Positions 9,450-17,492 of a stretch of DNA of 64,000 bases are shown here, in pieces; the stretch's first letter is position 1, and the number at the start of each line of letters is the position of its first letter. The stretch is from Prosthecobacter sp. (GTDB lineage Bacteria > Verrucomicrobiota > Verrucomicrobiia > Verrucomicrobiales > Verrucomicrobiaceae), in assembly GCA_021733925.1 (NCBI GenBank), contig JAIPJY010000011.1, forward strand, positions 84,756-148,755, read 5' to 3'. The position numbers were made by a program, and so were the translations under genes. Under the pieces are notes generated by a model. That model saw nothing but the letters and a program-made list of their open reading frames with translations. It was not told where the DNA came from and did no database searches.

Positions 9450-9666
9450 ACTCTTCCGCATCGGGGTACTGGCGTCATCTCTCACGCTGCTGACAACCTA
9501 TGTGATCCATTCGCAATCCAGAGGCAGAATAGCGTCTCCTCAAGCGGAGGAAAAATTCATGCTGCCAAGCTCCAAGGCTCTGACCCAGCCCGTCTTTTCA
9601 ACTCGAAAGGTTGAGTCAACCACCCCGGCTGCCGATCCTTCCGCACCTCCAGCGCAAAAGCCATGA
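9433..9666 (+). CDS. Small signal-anchored peptide, MLPSSKA motif
   Basis: 77-aa protein with an N-terminal hydrophobic segment (IGVLASSLTLLTTYVI) and a short polar, proline-rich tail ending APPAQKP. It contains MLPSSKALTQPVFS, similar in layout to the MPGSKS repeats of the lipoprotein at 8608, and has the same length. I place the start at ATG 9433, inside a longer open frame, because it carries the hydrophobic signal and fits the overlap pattern. Its stop overlaps the start of the downstream hydroxylase-family gene (ATGA at 9663). Function unknown. Confidence 0.65.
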   Translation: MKTTSKLFRIGVLASSLTLLTTYVIHSQSRGRIASPQAEEKFMLPSSKALTQPVFSTRKVESTTPAADPSAPPAQKP

Positions 9667-10445
9667 ACCAGCCAGCCGTCATTCTCTCCACCGGCCTGAG
9701 CTTGCTCTTTCTCGTAGCGCTGTTCCGTCCGCTGGAGAAGCTGTTTCCTGCGCAGGAAGGACAGAAATTTTTCCGCCCGGCATTCTGGACGGACCTGTGT
9801 TTCCTCCTCGGCCAGTACTTGCTCTGGAGCGGTCTCGTATTCTGGGCGCTGAACCACTTCCGAGGCTGGCTGGATGGCATCGTGCCTGCTCATTTCCGGG
9901 CCGGTGTCGCGGCGCAGTCGTGGTGGCTGCAGGCCCTTGAGATGATCGTGCTGAGTGACTTCCTCATCTACTGGGCTCATCGGCTGCAGCACACGGTTCC
10001 CTTCCTCTGGCGCTTTCACTCGATCCATCACAGTGCGGAGCATCTGGACTGGCTGGCGGCGCACCGGGAGCATCCGCTGGATACGATCTACACGGTGGGA
10101 ATCATCAATCTGCCTGCGTTCATCCTGGGCTTTCCGCTGGAGACGCTGGCGGGGTTCCTCGCGTTTCGTGGACTGTGGGCCATCTTCATTCATTCGAACG
10201 TGCGCCTGCCGATCGGTCCGCTGGGCATGATCCTTGGCGCGCCGGCATTGCATCACTGGCACCATGACAAGGCACGAGACGCGGGAAATTATGCGAACAT
10301 TTCGCCGTTCATGGACATCCTTTTTGGCACTTACCGCTGCCCCGATCATGAGCCTGAGGCTTTCGGCATTCACGAGCCGATTTCCAAACACTACCTGGGG
10401 CAGCTCTGGCATCCGTTTCGCCGCCGGAAGAGGGATGCAGCATGA
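9663..10445 (+). CDS. Sterol desaturase / fatty acid hydroxylase family protein
   Basis: 260-aa integral membrane di-iron oxygenase family member. Three histidine clusters are visible: HRLQH, HSIHHS and HHWHHD, the ligand set of the fatty-acid-hydroxylase superfamily, set among hydrophobic segments. Members hydroxylate or desaturate lipid-like substrates using O2; the substrate here cannot be told. It is the last gene of the four-gene overlapping operon 8608-10445, so the two small signal-bearing peptides and the unknown protein may act with it. Confidence 0.88.
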   Translation: MNQPAVILSTGLSLLFLVALFRPLEKLFPAQEGQKFFRPAFWTDLCFLLGQYLLWSGLVFWALNHFRGWLDGIVPAHFRAGVAAQSWWLQALEMIVLSDFLIYWAHRLQHTVPFLWRFHSIHHSAEHLDWLAAHREHPLDTIYTVGIINLPAFILGFPLETLAGFLAFRGLWAIFIHSNVRLPIGPLGMILGAPALHHWHHDKARDAGNYANISPFMDILFGTYRCPDHEPEAFGIHEPISKHYLGQLWHPFRRRKRDAA

Positions 10446-10692
10446 TCCCCGCCCCAGGCATGTGCCAGCCGACATGAAAATCTCCATCGACAGTGTCTGC
10501 CCCGCAACACCGTGTGCGACGGCTGCGACTGAAGCAGCCGGTAGGAGAACATGGCCCGAAGCAGCAGGAGGCGCTCTTCGCCTTCCGAGCCAGGCTCCAC
10601 GCGGCTCTCCATTCCCCTGGCCGCAATGAGATCGGCGGGCGGCCTGCGGGAAGGTGAGAAATCATTGTCCCATCAGTCCCGCCTGGACATGA
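10446..10692. other. Non-coding stretch between convergent genes
   Basis: About 250 bp with no convincing gene. It contains the PSD1-like scar reported separately (10458-10530) and otherwise unassigned sequence. Short open frames cross it on both strands but have no recognisable product. Confidence 0.5.
10458..10530 (+). pseudogene. Fragment of a PSD1-type gene (C-terminal part)
   Basis: The translation HVPADMKISIDSV encoded at about 10460-10498 matches HVPTDMKISIDSV in the C-terminal part of the PSD1 protein at 5286-8546 (about bases 8145-8183). At the DNA level about 41 bp align with only four mismatches, then the match decays. No start, stop or remaining domain is present, so this is the scar of a deleted or recombined second copy rather than a gene. 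Confidence 0.6.
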
Positions 10693-10726
10693 AATGACCC
10701 GGCAGAGCGAGTTCCGCCGGGTCATT
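10693..10726 (-). terminator. Hairpin downstream of the phosphatase operon
   Basis: Perfect 11-bp inverted repeat (AATGACCCGGC / GCCGGGTCATT) with a 12-nt loop, starting 17 bp beyond the stop of the minus-strand PEP-CTERM gene. There is no strong T-run on the minus strand, so it may be a weak or factor-assisted terminator. Confidence 0.55.
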
Positions 10727-10743
10727 CCGTAGTGACAGATCAA

Positions 10744-11376
10744 TCAAGCCCGGCGGCGGCGGAACACCGCCACGCCAGCGAACAGCCCCATGAGCAGAAC
10801 TCGTGAAGGCTCCGGCACGGCGGACGCCGCGACGGTCAGGCTGGCGTTGTCATAGAACGCGCCCGATGGCAGCACCACCTTGCTGACACCCATGAGTGAA
10901 AGCGCCTGGTTCACCGAGAAGCCGGACACGGTCTGATCCACCAGGATGCTGTATAATAGCGCGTCTTGGGAGTCGTAGAACTCCACATTGGTGCCAAAGG
11001 GCGTGCCAAGAGTGCTGTTGTCCAGAGTCAGGGCGAAAGACGAGATGTCCTGCGGAGCCGAAAAGCTGAACAACACAGCCTGATCCACGGCGTCCAAGGC
11101 ATTACCGGAGATGGCAGCGCCATAGCCTCGAGCGGAGGGATCTCCGACTGTGATCGCGGGAGCGGTCAAGTCAGGACGGAAACTGGGAAGCGGCAACGGG
11201 TCGCCGTTCGCATCGACCGTCTCAATGTAGGCGTAGGCCGCCGAGACTGTCCCGGCCAAGGAATCACCCGAGAAGGAAGGGGTGGCGTCGCTGGTGAAGG
11301 AATAGCTCAACACGGTCGCAGCCTGCGAGCTGGCGCACATGGCGGCAACCATCAGGAATGGAATTAATTGTTTCAT
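10744..11376 (-). CDS. PEP-CTERM sorting domain protein
   Basis: 210-aa exported protein with a signal peptide (ending SSQAA), a beta-rich body similar in feel to carbohydrate-binding or jelly-roll folds, and a C-terminal PEP-CTERM signal: VPEP (about 187-190), a hydrophobic stretch (VLLMGLFAGVAVF) and RRRRA. Such proteins are cut by an exosortase and sent to the cell surface or matrix. It lies 23 bp downstream of the alkaline phosphatase gene on the same strand and probably belongs to its operon. Confidence 0.8.
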   Translation of the reverse strand: MKQLIPFLMVAAMCASSQAATVLSYSFTSDATPSFSGDSLAGTVSAAYAYIETVDANGDPLPLPSFRPDLTAPAITVGDPSARGYGAAISGNALDAVDQAVLFSFSAPQDISSFALTLDNSTLGTPFGTNVEFYDSQDALLYSILVDQTVSGFSVNQALSLMGVSKVVLPSGAFYDNASLTVAASAVPEPSRVLLMGLFAGVAVFRRRRA

Positions 11377-11399
11377 GGGAAACGGAGATGGGCTGTGGA

Positions 11400-13325
11400 T
11401 TACTTCGAACCGCCGATCGCGGCCTGCATGGCCTTGAAGAACGCGTCCGTGTTGTCGAACACACCGGTGAAGGCTGCAGCGCCACGACCACCTGCGGAGA
11501 GCGGGATGTCGGAAGCGGTGTGGACGGCGCTTTGCACGCCGGTGCCGGGCTGCTGGCCGGTAACCAAGTAGCCGGTGGTGGTGTTACGTGCCTGGGGAGA
11601 CACGTTGTAGCTGGGGCTGGAGCGCCAGGTTTCGTAACGGTCGGAGTTGCCAGCGTAGCCAATGATCATGCGGTAGTCCACGTCCATCGTGGTCGGGTAG
11701 CCGTCGCCTGCGATCGTGTAGGCGGGGAACTTGGCGTTATCGTAAGTGCCGACGATGCCTTTGAGGCTGCCCACGGCCGTGCTCTGCAGAGCGGCGTCGG
11801 TGACAGTGCTGCCGCCACTGATGGCAATACCAGCGCACTCATGGTCAGCGGTGACGATGATAAGCGTGTCCGGATTGGCCGCCTGGAAGGCGATGCACTT
11901 AGCGACGGCCTTGTCGAACTCAATGGCGTCATGCACCCAGCGCTCAGTGTCCATGTTGTGGGCCTGCTTGTCGATGGAGGCACCTTCGATCATCATGACG
12001 AAACCGTTGGCGTTTTTGCTGAGCACCGTGAGGGCCTTGTCGGTCATTTCTTCCAACAGGGGCTGGTCAGGATAGGTGGCGATGAGGCTGCCGGGAGCGA
12101 TGGTGGCAGCATTGCGGCGATGCGCGATTTTGTCGTAGCTGACGTCCATGTGGCCGGAGTTGAAGAGGCCGAGGAGCTTGGTTTCGCTGCCGGTCATGGC
12201 GTTGAGGCCTGCAAGGTCAGGGGCGTAGTAGAAGCCTGCGGTCTGGAAGTCGGCGATCAGGTTGCGATTAGGATCCACCGCACCGGCGGGGACGCTCCAG
12301 CCTGCCTGCACGTCCGAAGGAACGACATAATCACCACCGCTTGAAGTGGAGCTGTTCACACGGCCGCTGCCGGCACCTGCGCTGCCATCGAGAGGCAGGA
12401 ACCACTTGCGGCCACCGCCCATCAGGACGTGGAGGTTGTGATTGGCGACGGCTTCGTCGAGATACATGTCACAGATGCCGGTGCCAGCGCCGCGGTCCTG
12501 GGTGGACACAGCGAAGGCGGCCGGAGTGGCGTCTTCCACGTCAGCCGTGGACACGATGCCGAGCCATTTGCCCTGAGTGCGGGCGAGGTAGCTGCCCATG
12601 TGCTCGATGCGAGGATTGTCCCACTTGTCAGTGGTGTCATCCGGGAAAACGCCTTCCTGGCCATTGTTGGCCTTGTTGCCCGTGGAATAGCAATGAGCGC
12701 CAGGTGCGGAGTCCGTCACGATGGAGTTCAGGGAGTGGGTGACCACGATGCCGGTGACCGGCAGAGTGTCGATGGCGAGAGGCTCGTTCGACTTGCCAAG
12801 GGATGCGCCCTTGGAGACGATGCGGGCCGCGGTGCGGTGGGCGATGCCCGTGCCGTCACCGATGAGCCAGATGATGTTCTTCGCCTTGCGACCAGCATTG
12901 AGCGTGATGCTGGCGATTTCGAAGTTGCCCGTGCCGGTTGCGACCAAGCTATCGCTCTGAGTGGCCTCGACGACGAGTGTTTTCACACCAGCTGTTGAGT
13001 TGGAGTATCCACGAATCGTGGCGCTGAACTTGTCACCACCGATGGAGGTGATGGCGGAGGCACCGCCGGCTGCTGTGACAGGGGTGCCGTTGACCTTGAA
13101 AACGACACTGGTGATCGTCTTGCCTGCATCCGCCTGGATGGTGGCCTGGAGGTCAAAACGCTGCGCGGGAAGAAAACGCGAGATGTAGGGAGGGGTGGCA
13201 TCGGCGTAGGTGAACAGCGCGCTGGGGGGATTGAGGCGTGTCACGGTGGGGGCAGCGAAGGCGTTGCCAAGGGCGAAAAGCCCGGTGATGGCGGCAATTA
13301 ATTTGCCTGAGTTTTGTAACTTCAT
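11400..13325 (-). CDS. Alkaline phosphatase with N-terminal Ig-like domain
   Basis: 641-aa secreted phosphomonoesterase of the PhoA family. Signal peptide to about residue 24, then a beta-rich Ig-like domain (about 25-145), then the catalytic domain: metal Asp in IGDG (D157), nucleophile motif TDSAPGA (S206), later metal ligands in MIEGASIDKQAH and TADHE. It releases phosphate from organic esters in the periplasm or outside the cell. The start was set at the ATG at 13325 (MKLQNSGKL), which overlaps the upstream gene's stop by 4 bp (ATGA). A PHO-box-like array lies upstream of the operon. Confidence 0.9.
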   Translation of the reverse strand: MKLQNSGKLIAAITGLFALGNAFAAPTVTRLNPPSALFTYADATPPYISRFLPAQRFDLQATIQADAGKTITSVVFKVNGTPVTAAGGASAITSIGGDKFSATIRGYSNSTAGVKTLVVEATQSDSLVATGTGNFEIASITLNAGRKAKNIIWLIGDGTGIAHRTAARIVSKGASLGKSNEPLAIDTLPVTGIVVTHSLNSIVTDSAPGAHCYSTGNKANNGQEGVFPDDTTDKWDNPRIEHMGSYLARTQGKWLGIVSTADVEDATPAAFAVSTQDRGAGTGICDMYLDEAVANHNLHVLMGGGRKWFLPLDGSAGAGSGRVNSSTSSGGDYVVPSDVQAGWSVPAGAVDPNRNLIADFQTAGFYYAPDLAGLNAMTGSETKLLGLFNSGHMDVSYDKIAHRRNAATIAPGSLIATYPDQPLLEEMTDKALTVLSKNANGFVMMIEGASIDKQAHNMDTERWVHDAIEFDKAVAKCIAFQAANPDTLIIVTADHECAGIAISGGSTVTDAALQSTAVGSLKGIVGTYDNAKFPAYTIAGDGYPTTMDVDYRMIIGYAGNSDRYETWRSSPSYNVSPQARNTTTGYLVTGQQPGTGVQSAVHTASDIPLSAGGRGAAAFTGVFDNTDAFFKAMQAAIGGSK

Positions 13326-14029
13326 AGTTTGTCGGGATGGTGGGTGGTGCTGTTTCTGTTTCTTCGTGGGTTGAAGAAAGGGGGTGGGGTGGTCGAGGGG
13401 GGCAGTGCGCCGAGATCGTTCGGGATCGGAATGGCCCTGCCGAGCTGCAGCGCGACTGGTTTTCGAAGCTCTAGCGGAACCCCCGTGGCGGCATCCGTGA
13501 CCGCATCGCATTGAAGGCGTATGTGGGAGACGCGTCCGCTCTGCTCCTGCCTTGGTCCGAGTTCCAGCGTGCCGTAAAGAGTCAATTTCTCCTGCCGCCA
13601 TGCAGGTGCGCTGTTCTTTTTCACCGGCAGGATGACCTGGACCAGGCTGGGCGGCAGACTGTCCGCGAGTCCTTCTTCGCGTTCATCATAAGCGTGCTGT
13701 GTTTCACAGAAGAAAAAAATGGCAGGGTCAATGTTGTCGTTGCGCAGCATGAACCCCGTGAGAGCCACTCGTTTGCCAGCAAGCGCCCAGGCTTTGGCGG
13801 TGTATTCCAGCCCTTTCGGTCCTGCGGGCATCACAAAAATCTCTTCAAACTTCAAGGCGACACTCGAAGAGTCTTCATACGGCACGACAGGAGACGCAAC
13901 CGCTGAAGCAGCGGCGTCCGAATCACGGTTTTGCGCCACCGTTGCCGCATCTTTGCCAGCCAGCATGAGCAACCCCAATCCGGTCAGGAGGATCACTGGC
14001 AAAACGAATGATAGCGACTTCAAATTCAT
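13322..14029 (-). CDS. Unknown exported protein, first gene of phosphatase operon
   Basis: 235 aa with an N-terminal signal/anchor (LSFVLPVILLTGLGLLMLAG). The middle (KAWALAGKRVALTGFML ... LTLYGTLELG) looks like an OB-type beta barrel resembling DUF3299-like secreted proteins, but I cannot assign it firmly. The C-terminal tail is proline- and asparagine-rich. Its stop overlaps the start of the alkaline phosphatase (ATGA), so the two are translationally coupled and may work on the same substrate or at the same site. Confidence 0.65.
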   Translation of the reverse strand: MNLKSLSFVLPVILLTGLGLLMLAGKDAATVAQNRDSDAAASAVASPVVPYEDSSSVALKFEEIFVMPAGPKGLEYTAKAWALAGKRVALTGFMLRNDNIDPAIFFFCETQHAYDEREEGLADSLPPSLVQVILPVKKNSAPAWRQEKLTLYGTLELGPRQEQSGRVSHIRLQCDAVTDAATGVPLELRKPVALQLGRAIPIPNDLGALPPSTTPPPFFNPRRNRNSTTHHPDKL

Positions 14030-14182
14030 GAGTCACGATTCGAGCATCCAGCTGCTGACCCAGCAAACGAACTAATTAAACGCTTTCGTTGATGATTCGA
14101 AACCGTTGCAATTTAGCACCCGCCTTTGGCATAGATTACAATAACTTCAGACTATCTTCTTCTAATGCAGACAACACATGCC

Positions 14183-14220
14183 TGTAAGTTGATGTAACTT
14201 CATTGTTAACTTTGTGTCAC
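14183..14220 (+). promoter_or_regulatory. PHO-box-like direct repeat array
   Basis: Four TGT-led hexamers occur in register: TGTAAG (14183), TGTAAC (14193), TGTTAA (14204) and TGTCAC (14215), spaced 10, 11 and 11 bp. The last two units resemble the PhoB-binding pho box of E. coli phoA (two CTGTCAT-like repeats 11 bp apart). GACAAT at 14231-14236 lies 10 nt after the last unit, the spacing seen between pho box and -10 there. It lies in the AT-rich 288-bp gap between the alkaline phosphatase operon (minus) and the secreted-protein gene (plus). The orientation points to the plus-strand gene; control of both sides is possible. Confidence 0.5.
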
Positions 14221-14317
14221 TTGCCAATCGGACAATTATATTTATCCAGACTCAGTGAGTTCATCTTATCCGCAAATCAAAGCAGCAGCAGACAATTCGC
14301 GGCATTTGACCGCCTTG

Positions 14318-15208
14318 ATGTTTTCGCAATTTAAAACGTCAATCCGGGAGCCGCTTCAGTCCAGGAGGTGCGCCCGTACGTTGGGAGCTCACTATTTCAC
14401 CAGGTTAGTCCCGTTTGTCCTCACTCTCACAGGAAGTCTGAGCTGGGCGCAGGAGCACTCGGCGTTCCTTCCCCCGAGGGCCTACGCAGCAGAGCGCTAT
14501 GAGGCAGGGTGGAACAAAAATCCATTCACACTGAAGACAGCTCCTGCTTTGGTGCCGCAGGCTTCTTTTGCCAAAGATTTTGCCATTGCCTCCATCTATG
14601 GTGAAAGGCGTGATCCAACTGTCTCCATCGTGAACGTCAAGACCCATGAGCGGTTCCTGCTTAAAGCTGGAAAGCCAAACGCACATGGAATCGAACTCAA
14701 AGAAACAAGCGTCGGAATTAGGCGCAAAGATACAGTCGTTCGTATCGCGAAGGGTGATGAACTCTGCGAGGTGCATTATGACAACGGTTACTTGATGCAG
14801 CTCGCCGCCTCCGCAGGCGCACGAGCAGACACTGCCACCCTGCAACTCAGGCAGCAAATCATGCAGCAGCAACCGGGACAGCCAACAACACCACAGCAGC
14901 AGCAGTCCTTTGTTCGTGGCATCAACCCAAACCCTGGCGCGCCGGGATTCGCTCGAACGCCTTTGCCGAACAGCCAGCCTGCATATGCCAACGGCTCAAT
15001 CGCACCGCAGTACTCCGGCTCATCGTATGCCTCAGTTGGTGGCGAACCGAACGCAGGCGGTGACCACTCGTTGCCAACGAGCAGCGGTAGCGGCAAAAAA
15101 ACAGCTTCTTTGGCCGATCAAATTGCTGGTATGTCGATGCTCCCTCCAAGGCGTTATACGTTCAGGACAGGAAATGAGCCCCTCATTCCTCACCTCGATC
15201 CCCAGTGA
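14318..15208 (+). CDS. Unknown exported protein with Gln/Pro-rich region
   Basis: 296 aa from ATG 14318; a GTG at 14255 would add 21 residues and is less likely. A hydrophobic signal (LVPFVLTLTGSLSWAQ) is preceded by basic residues. The body contains a small beta-rich region (VSIVNVKTHERFLLKAG ... DELCEVHYDNGYLMQL) followed by a low-complexity stretch rich in Gln, Pro, Ser and Gly (QQIMQQQPGQPTTPQQQQ). No family recognised. The PHO-box-like repeats lie 100-135 bp upstream in the correct orientation, so phosphate-dependent expression is a reasonable guess. Confidence 0.65.
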   Translation: MFSQFKTSIREPLQSRRCARTLGAHYFTRLVPFVLTLTGSLSWAQEHSAFLPPRAYAAERYEAGWNKNPFTLKTAPALVPQASFAKDFAIASIYGERRDPTVSIVNVKTHERFLLKAGKPNAHGIELKETSVGIRRKDTVVRIAKGDELCEVHYDNGYLMQLAASAGARADTATLQLRQQIMQQQPGQPTTPQQQQSFVRGINPNPGAPGFARTPLPNSQPAYANGSIAPQYSGSSYASVGGEPNAGGDHSLPTSSGSGKKTASLADQIAGMSMLPPRRYTFRTGNEPLIPHLDPQ

Positions 15209-15378
15209 ACTGAATTTCACAGGAGTGAGAGCCACAGGCTGTGAGTGAGCAGGATTCCCGCCCCCGGCATGGACTTTCCTGCCCAACCTGGACGAACTTC
15301 CCCCAAAATGGCAAGATCAGCCCTTCCTTGTCGTAGATGCACCCGATATTGACCTTCCATTTTAACCCCTAGCACACC

Positions 15379-16848
15379 ATGTTCCGCATCCCAGGCGTTC
15401 CCGGCAAAGACCTTTGCGACAAAAATCTCGGCTTCTCGCGCCGTGACATTCTGCGCGTGGGCGGTGGTTCCATGATGGGCCTCACGCTCAACAATGTGCT
15501 CCGTGGCCAGGCCATGGCGGCGAACTCTCCAAACGCAGGCCGTGCGGGATGGGGCAAGGCCAAGCATGTGCTCATGATTTATCTGCAGGGCGGCCCCAGC
15601 CATCTGGACTTGTGGGACCCGAAGGAAAACGTGCCGGACAAGGTGCGCAGTGCTTTCAAAACGATCCCGACGAAGGTTCCAGGCAAGCACTTCACGGAGA
15701 TCCTTCCGGGCCTCGCGAAAGTGAACGACAAGTTCACCATGATCAATTCGATGAGCTACACGCCGAATGGTCTCTTCAATCACACGGCGGCGATTTATCA
15801 GATCATGACCGGCTACACGACGGACAAGGTCAGCCCTTCCGGTCAGCTGGAGCCGCCGAATGCGAAGGACTTCCCGAACTTCGGCAGCAACATTGTGCGC
15901 CTGAAGCCGCTGAAGGAGCCGATGCTTCCCTTCGTGCAGCTTCCACGTCCGTTGCAGGAATCCAACGTCGTCGGCAAAGGCGGCGGTGCAGGTTTCCTTG
16001 GCAAGGCCTACGAGCCCTACACGCTCTTCCCGGATGGCGATGACCTCGACATGGGCAAGATGGACCGCATCAAGATCGACGATCTCCAACTGCGCCCCGA
16101 CCTCTTCAGCGTGCGCCTTGAGCGCCGTGCGAAGCTGCGCGATGCCATCAATGACCAGATGCCGCAAATCGAAGCTGCGGTGAAGGACATGAGCCTGGAC
16201 AGCTACTACAGCCAGGCTTTGAACCTCATCTCCAGCGGCCGTGCGCGCGATGCCTTCGCCCTTGACCGTGAGCCTGAGAAACTGCGTGATCGCTATGGCC
16301 GCAACACCTTTGGTCAGAGCTGTCTGCTCGCCCGCCGCCTGCTCGAAGCCGGCACTCGCGTGGTCGAAGTCATCTGGCCCAAGGTCGCGAACTCTGATAA
16401 CCATTCATGGGACCACCACGTGGGCCTGACCGAGCGTATGAAGAACAAGTCCGGCCCGATGCTGGACCAGGGTCTCAGCGCTTTGTTTGACGATCTGGAT
16501 GCCAGCGGCCTGCTCGATGAAACCATCGTCGTCGCGCTCGGCGAATTCGGTCGCAGCCCGGAAAAGGGCGTGTCCACCAGCGGCAATGGCAACAGCGCCG
16601 ACGGTCGTGACCACTGGCCTTACTGCTACACCGCCATCGTCGGTGGTGCCGGCATCAAGCGCGGCTACATCCACGGCAAATCAGACGCCACCGGCTCCGC
16701 CCCTGCCGAAGACGCCGTGCATCCGACCGAACTCCTCGCCACCATTTACCACGCCGTGGGCATCGACCCCGAGACGATTGTTTACAATCATCTCAACCAG
16801 CCGCGTGAGCTGGTGAAGGCCAAGCCGGTGACGAAGCTGTTTGCTTGA
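15379..16848 (+). CDS. DUF1501 domain protein, Tat-exported
   Basis: 489-aa member of the DUF1501 family, distantly related to sulfatase/phosphatase folds and abundant in Planctomycetota and Verrucomicrobiota. A twin-arginine signal ([10 protein letters not shown], residues 20-29) is set back from the N terminus, as is typical. Family features seen: [17 protein letters not shown], the [13 protein letters not shown] block, [17 protein letters not shown] and the C-terminal [15 protein letters not shown]. Usually paired with a PSD1 cytochrome gene, but the only intact one here is 6.8 kb upstream. A strong terminator follows 13 bp after the stop. Confidence 0.92.
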   Translation: MFRIPGVPGKDLCDKNLGFSRRDILRVGGGSMMGLTLNNVLRGQAMAANSPNAGRAGWGKAKHVLMIYLQGGPSHLDLWDPKENVPDKVRSAFKTIPTKVPGKHFTEILPGLAKVNDKFTMINSMSYTPNGLFNHTAAIYQIMTGYTTDKVSPSGQLEPPNAKDFPNFGSNIVRLKPLKEPMLPFVQLPRPLQESNVVGKGGGAGFLGKAYEPYTLFPDGDDLDMGKMDRIKIDDLQLRPDLFSVRLERRAKLRDAINDQMPQIEAAVKDMSLDSYYSQALNLISSGRARDAFALDREPEKLRDRYGRNTFGQSCLLARRLLEAGTRVVEVIWPKVANSDNHSWDHHVGLTERMKNKSGPMLDQGLSALFDDLDASGLLDETIVVALGEFGRSPEKGVSTSGNGNSADGRDHWPYCYTAIVGGAGIKRGYIHGKSDATGSAPAEDAVHPTELLATIYHAVGIDPETIVYNHLNQPRELVKAKPVTKLFA

Positions 16849-16861
16849 TCTAATCGTAATC

Positions 16862-16894
16862 AAAGAGGCAGGGCGAAAGTCCTGCCTCTTTTTT
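16862..16894. terminator. Intrinsic terminator after the DUF1501 gene, probably bidirectional
   Basis: Stem AAAGAGGCAGG (16862-16872) pairs with CCTGCCTCTTT (16881-16891), loop of 8 nt, followed by a run of T on the plus strand. It sits between the stop of the DUF1501 gene and the stop of the convergent lipocalin gene, so it can serve both. Confidence 0.9.
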
Positions 16895-16895
16895 G

Positions 16896-17435
16896 TTACT
16901 CTGACTTCTGCGGCACCTTCGCCAGCAAGCTTGTATCGTATCCCTGCTTCGCCATCCGCTCCAGAATGCCGCGATAAGTGGCTTCATCGAGCACCGGCTT
17001 GCGGCTGAGAACCCAGGCCATTTTGCGGTTGGGATAGCCAATCACGCTCCACTGGTAGTCCTTGTCGAGGTCGATGATGAGATAAGGCACCCGCAGCGGC
17101 CAGACGAACTGCACGCGCCACTCGGCGTTGGTGGCTTTGTTGTGAACCCAGGCCACACCTTTCCACTGCTCCAGCGGTGCATCGAGGCTGCCGCGACGGA
17201 ACAGGAAGATGTTGTCCATCTTGCCGTCTGGGCGCAGCGCGTAGCGGTCCAGCGTGCCCACCTTGCCCTTTTCCAGGGAGTACGGAATGTTCGCAAAGAC
17301 GTACCAGTCGCCCATGTAGTGCTTCAGATCGACGTGAGGCACCGTTAGCAGCGGAGCTTGTTTTATGGAACTGCAGGAGTTGAGGCTGAGCAACGAAAGC
17401 AGCAGACAGCCGAGGGCCGATGATCGAAAGGACAT
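16896..17435 (-). CDS. Outer-membrane lipocalin (Blc-like lipoprotein)
   Basis: 179 aa from the ATG at 17435; an upstream in-frame start at 17486 would add 17 residues before the signal. Lipobox LSLNSC gives a lipoprotein. The lipocalin signature appears as DLKHYMGDWYVFANIPYSLEKGK (first conserved region around GDWY) and a later block (AWVLSRKPVLDEATYRGILER). Bacterial lipocalins bind fatty acids or lysophospholipids at the outer membrane and are linked to envelope stress. Convergent with the DUF1501 gene, sharing a terminator. Confidence 0.88.
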   Translation of the reverse strand: MSFRSSALGCLLLSLLSLNSCSSIKQAPLLTVPHVDLKHYMGDWYVFANIPYSLEKGKVGTLDRYALRPDGKMDNIFLFRRGSLDAPLEQWKGVAWVHNKATNAEWRVQFVWPLRVPYLIIDLDKDYQWSVIGYPNRKMAWVLSRKPVLDEATYRGILERMAKQGYDTSLLAKVPQKSE

Positions 17436-17492
17436 GCCTGATGAACGAATCCGAACGGTGCCTGGGCGCATATTCAGGCGTATCATCTCGGC

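Noticed and set aside
10445-10464. About 19-nt similarity to 15250-15269 (GATTCCCGCCCCCGGCATG-like)
   Set aside because: Too short and GC-rich to distinguish from chance; no extension on either side.
11358-12344. 328-residue plus-strand frame opposite alkaline phosphatase
   Set aside because: Antisense shadow of a gene with complete catalytic motifs.
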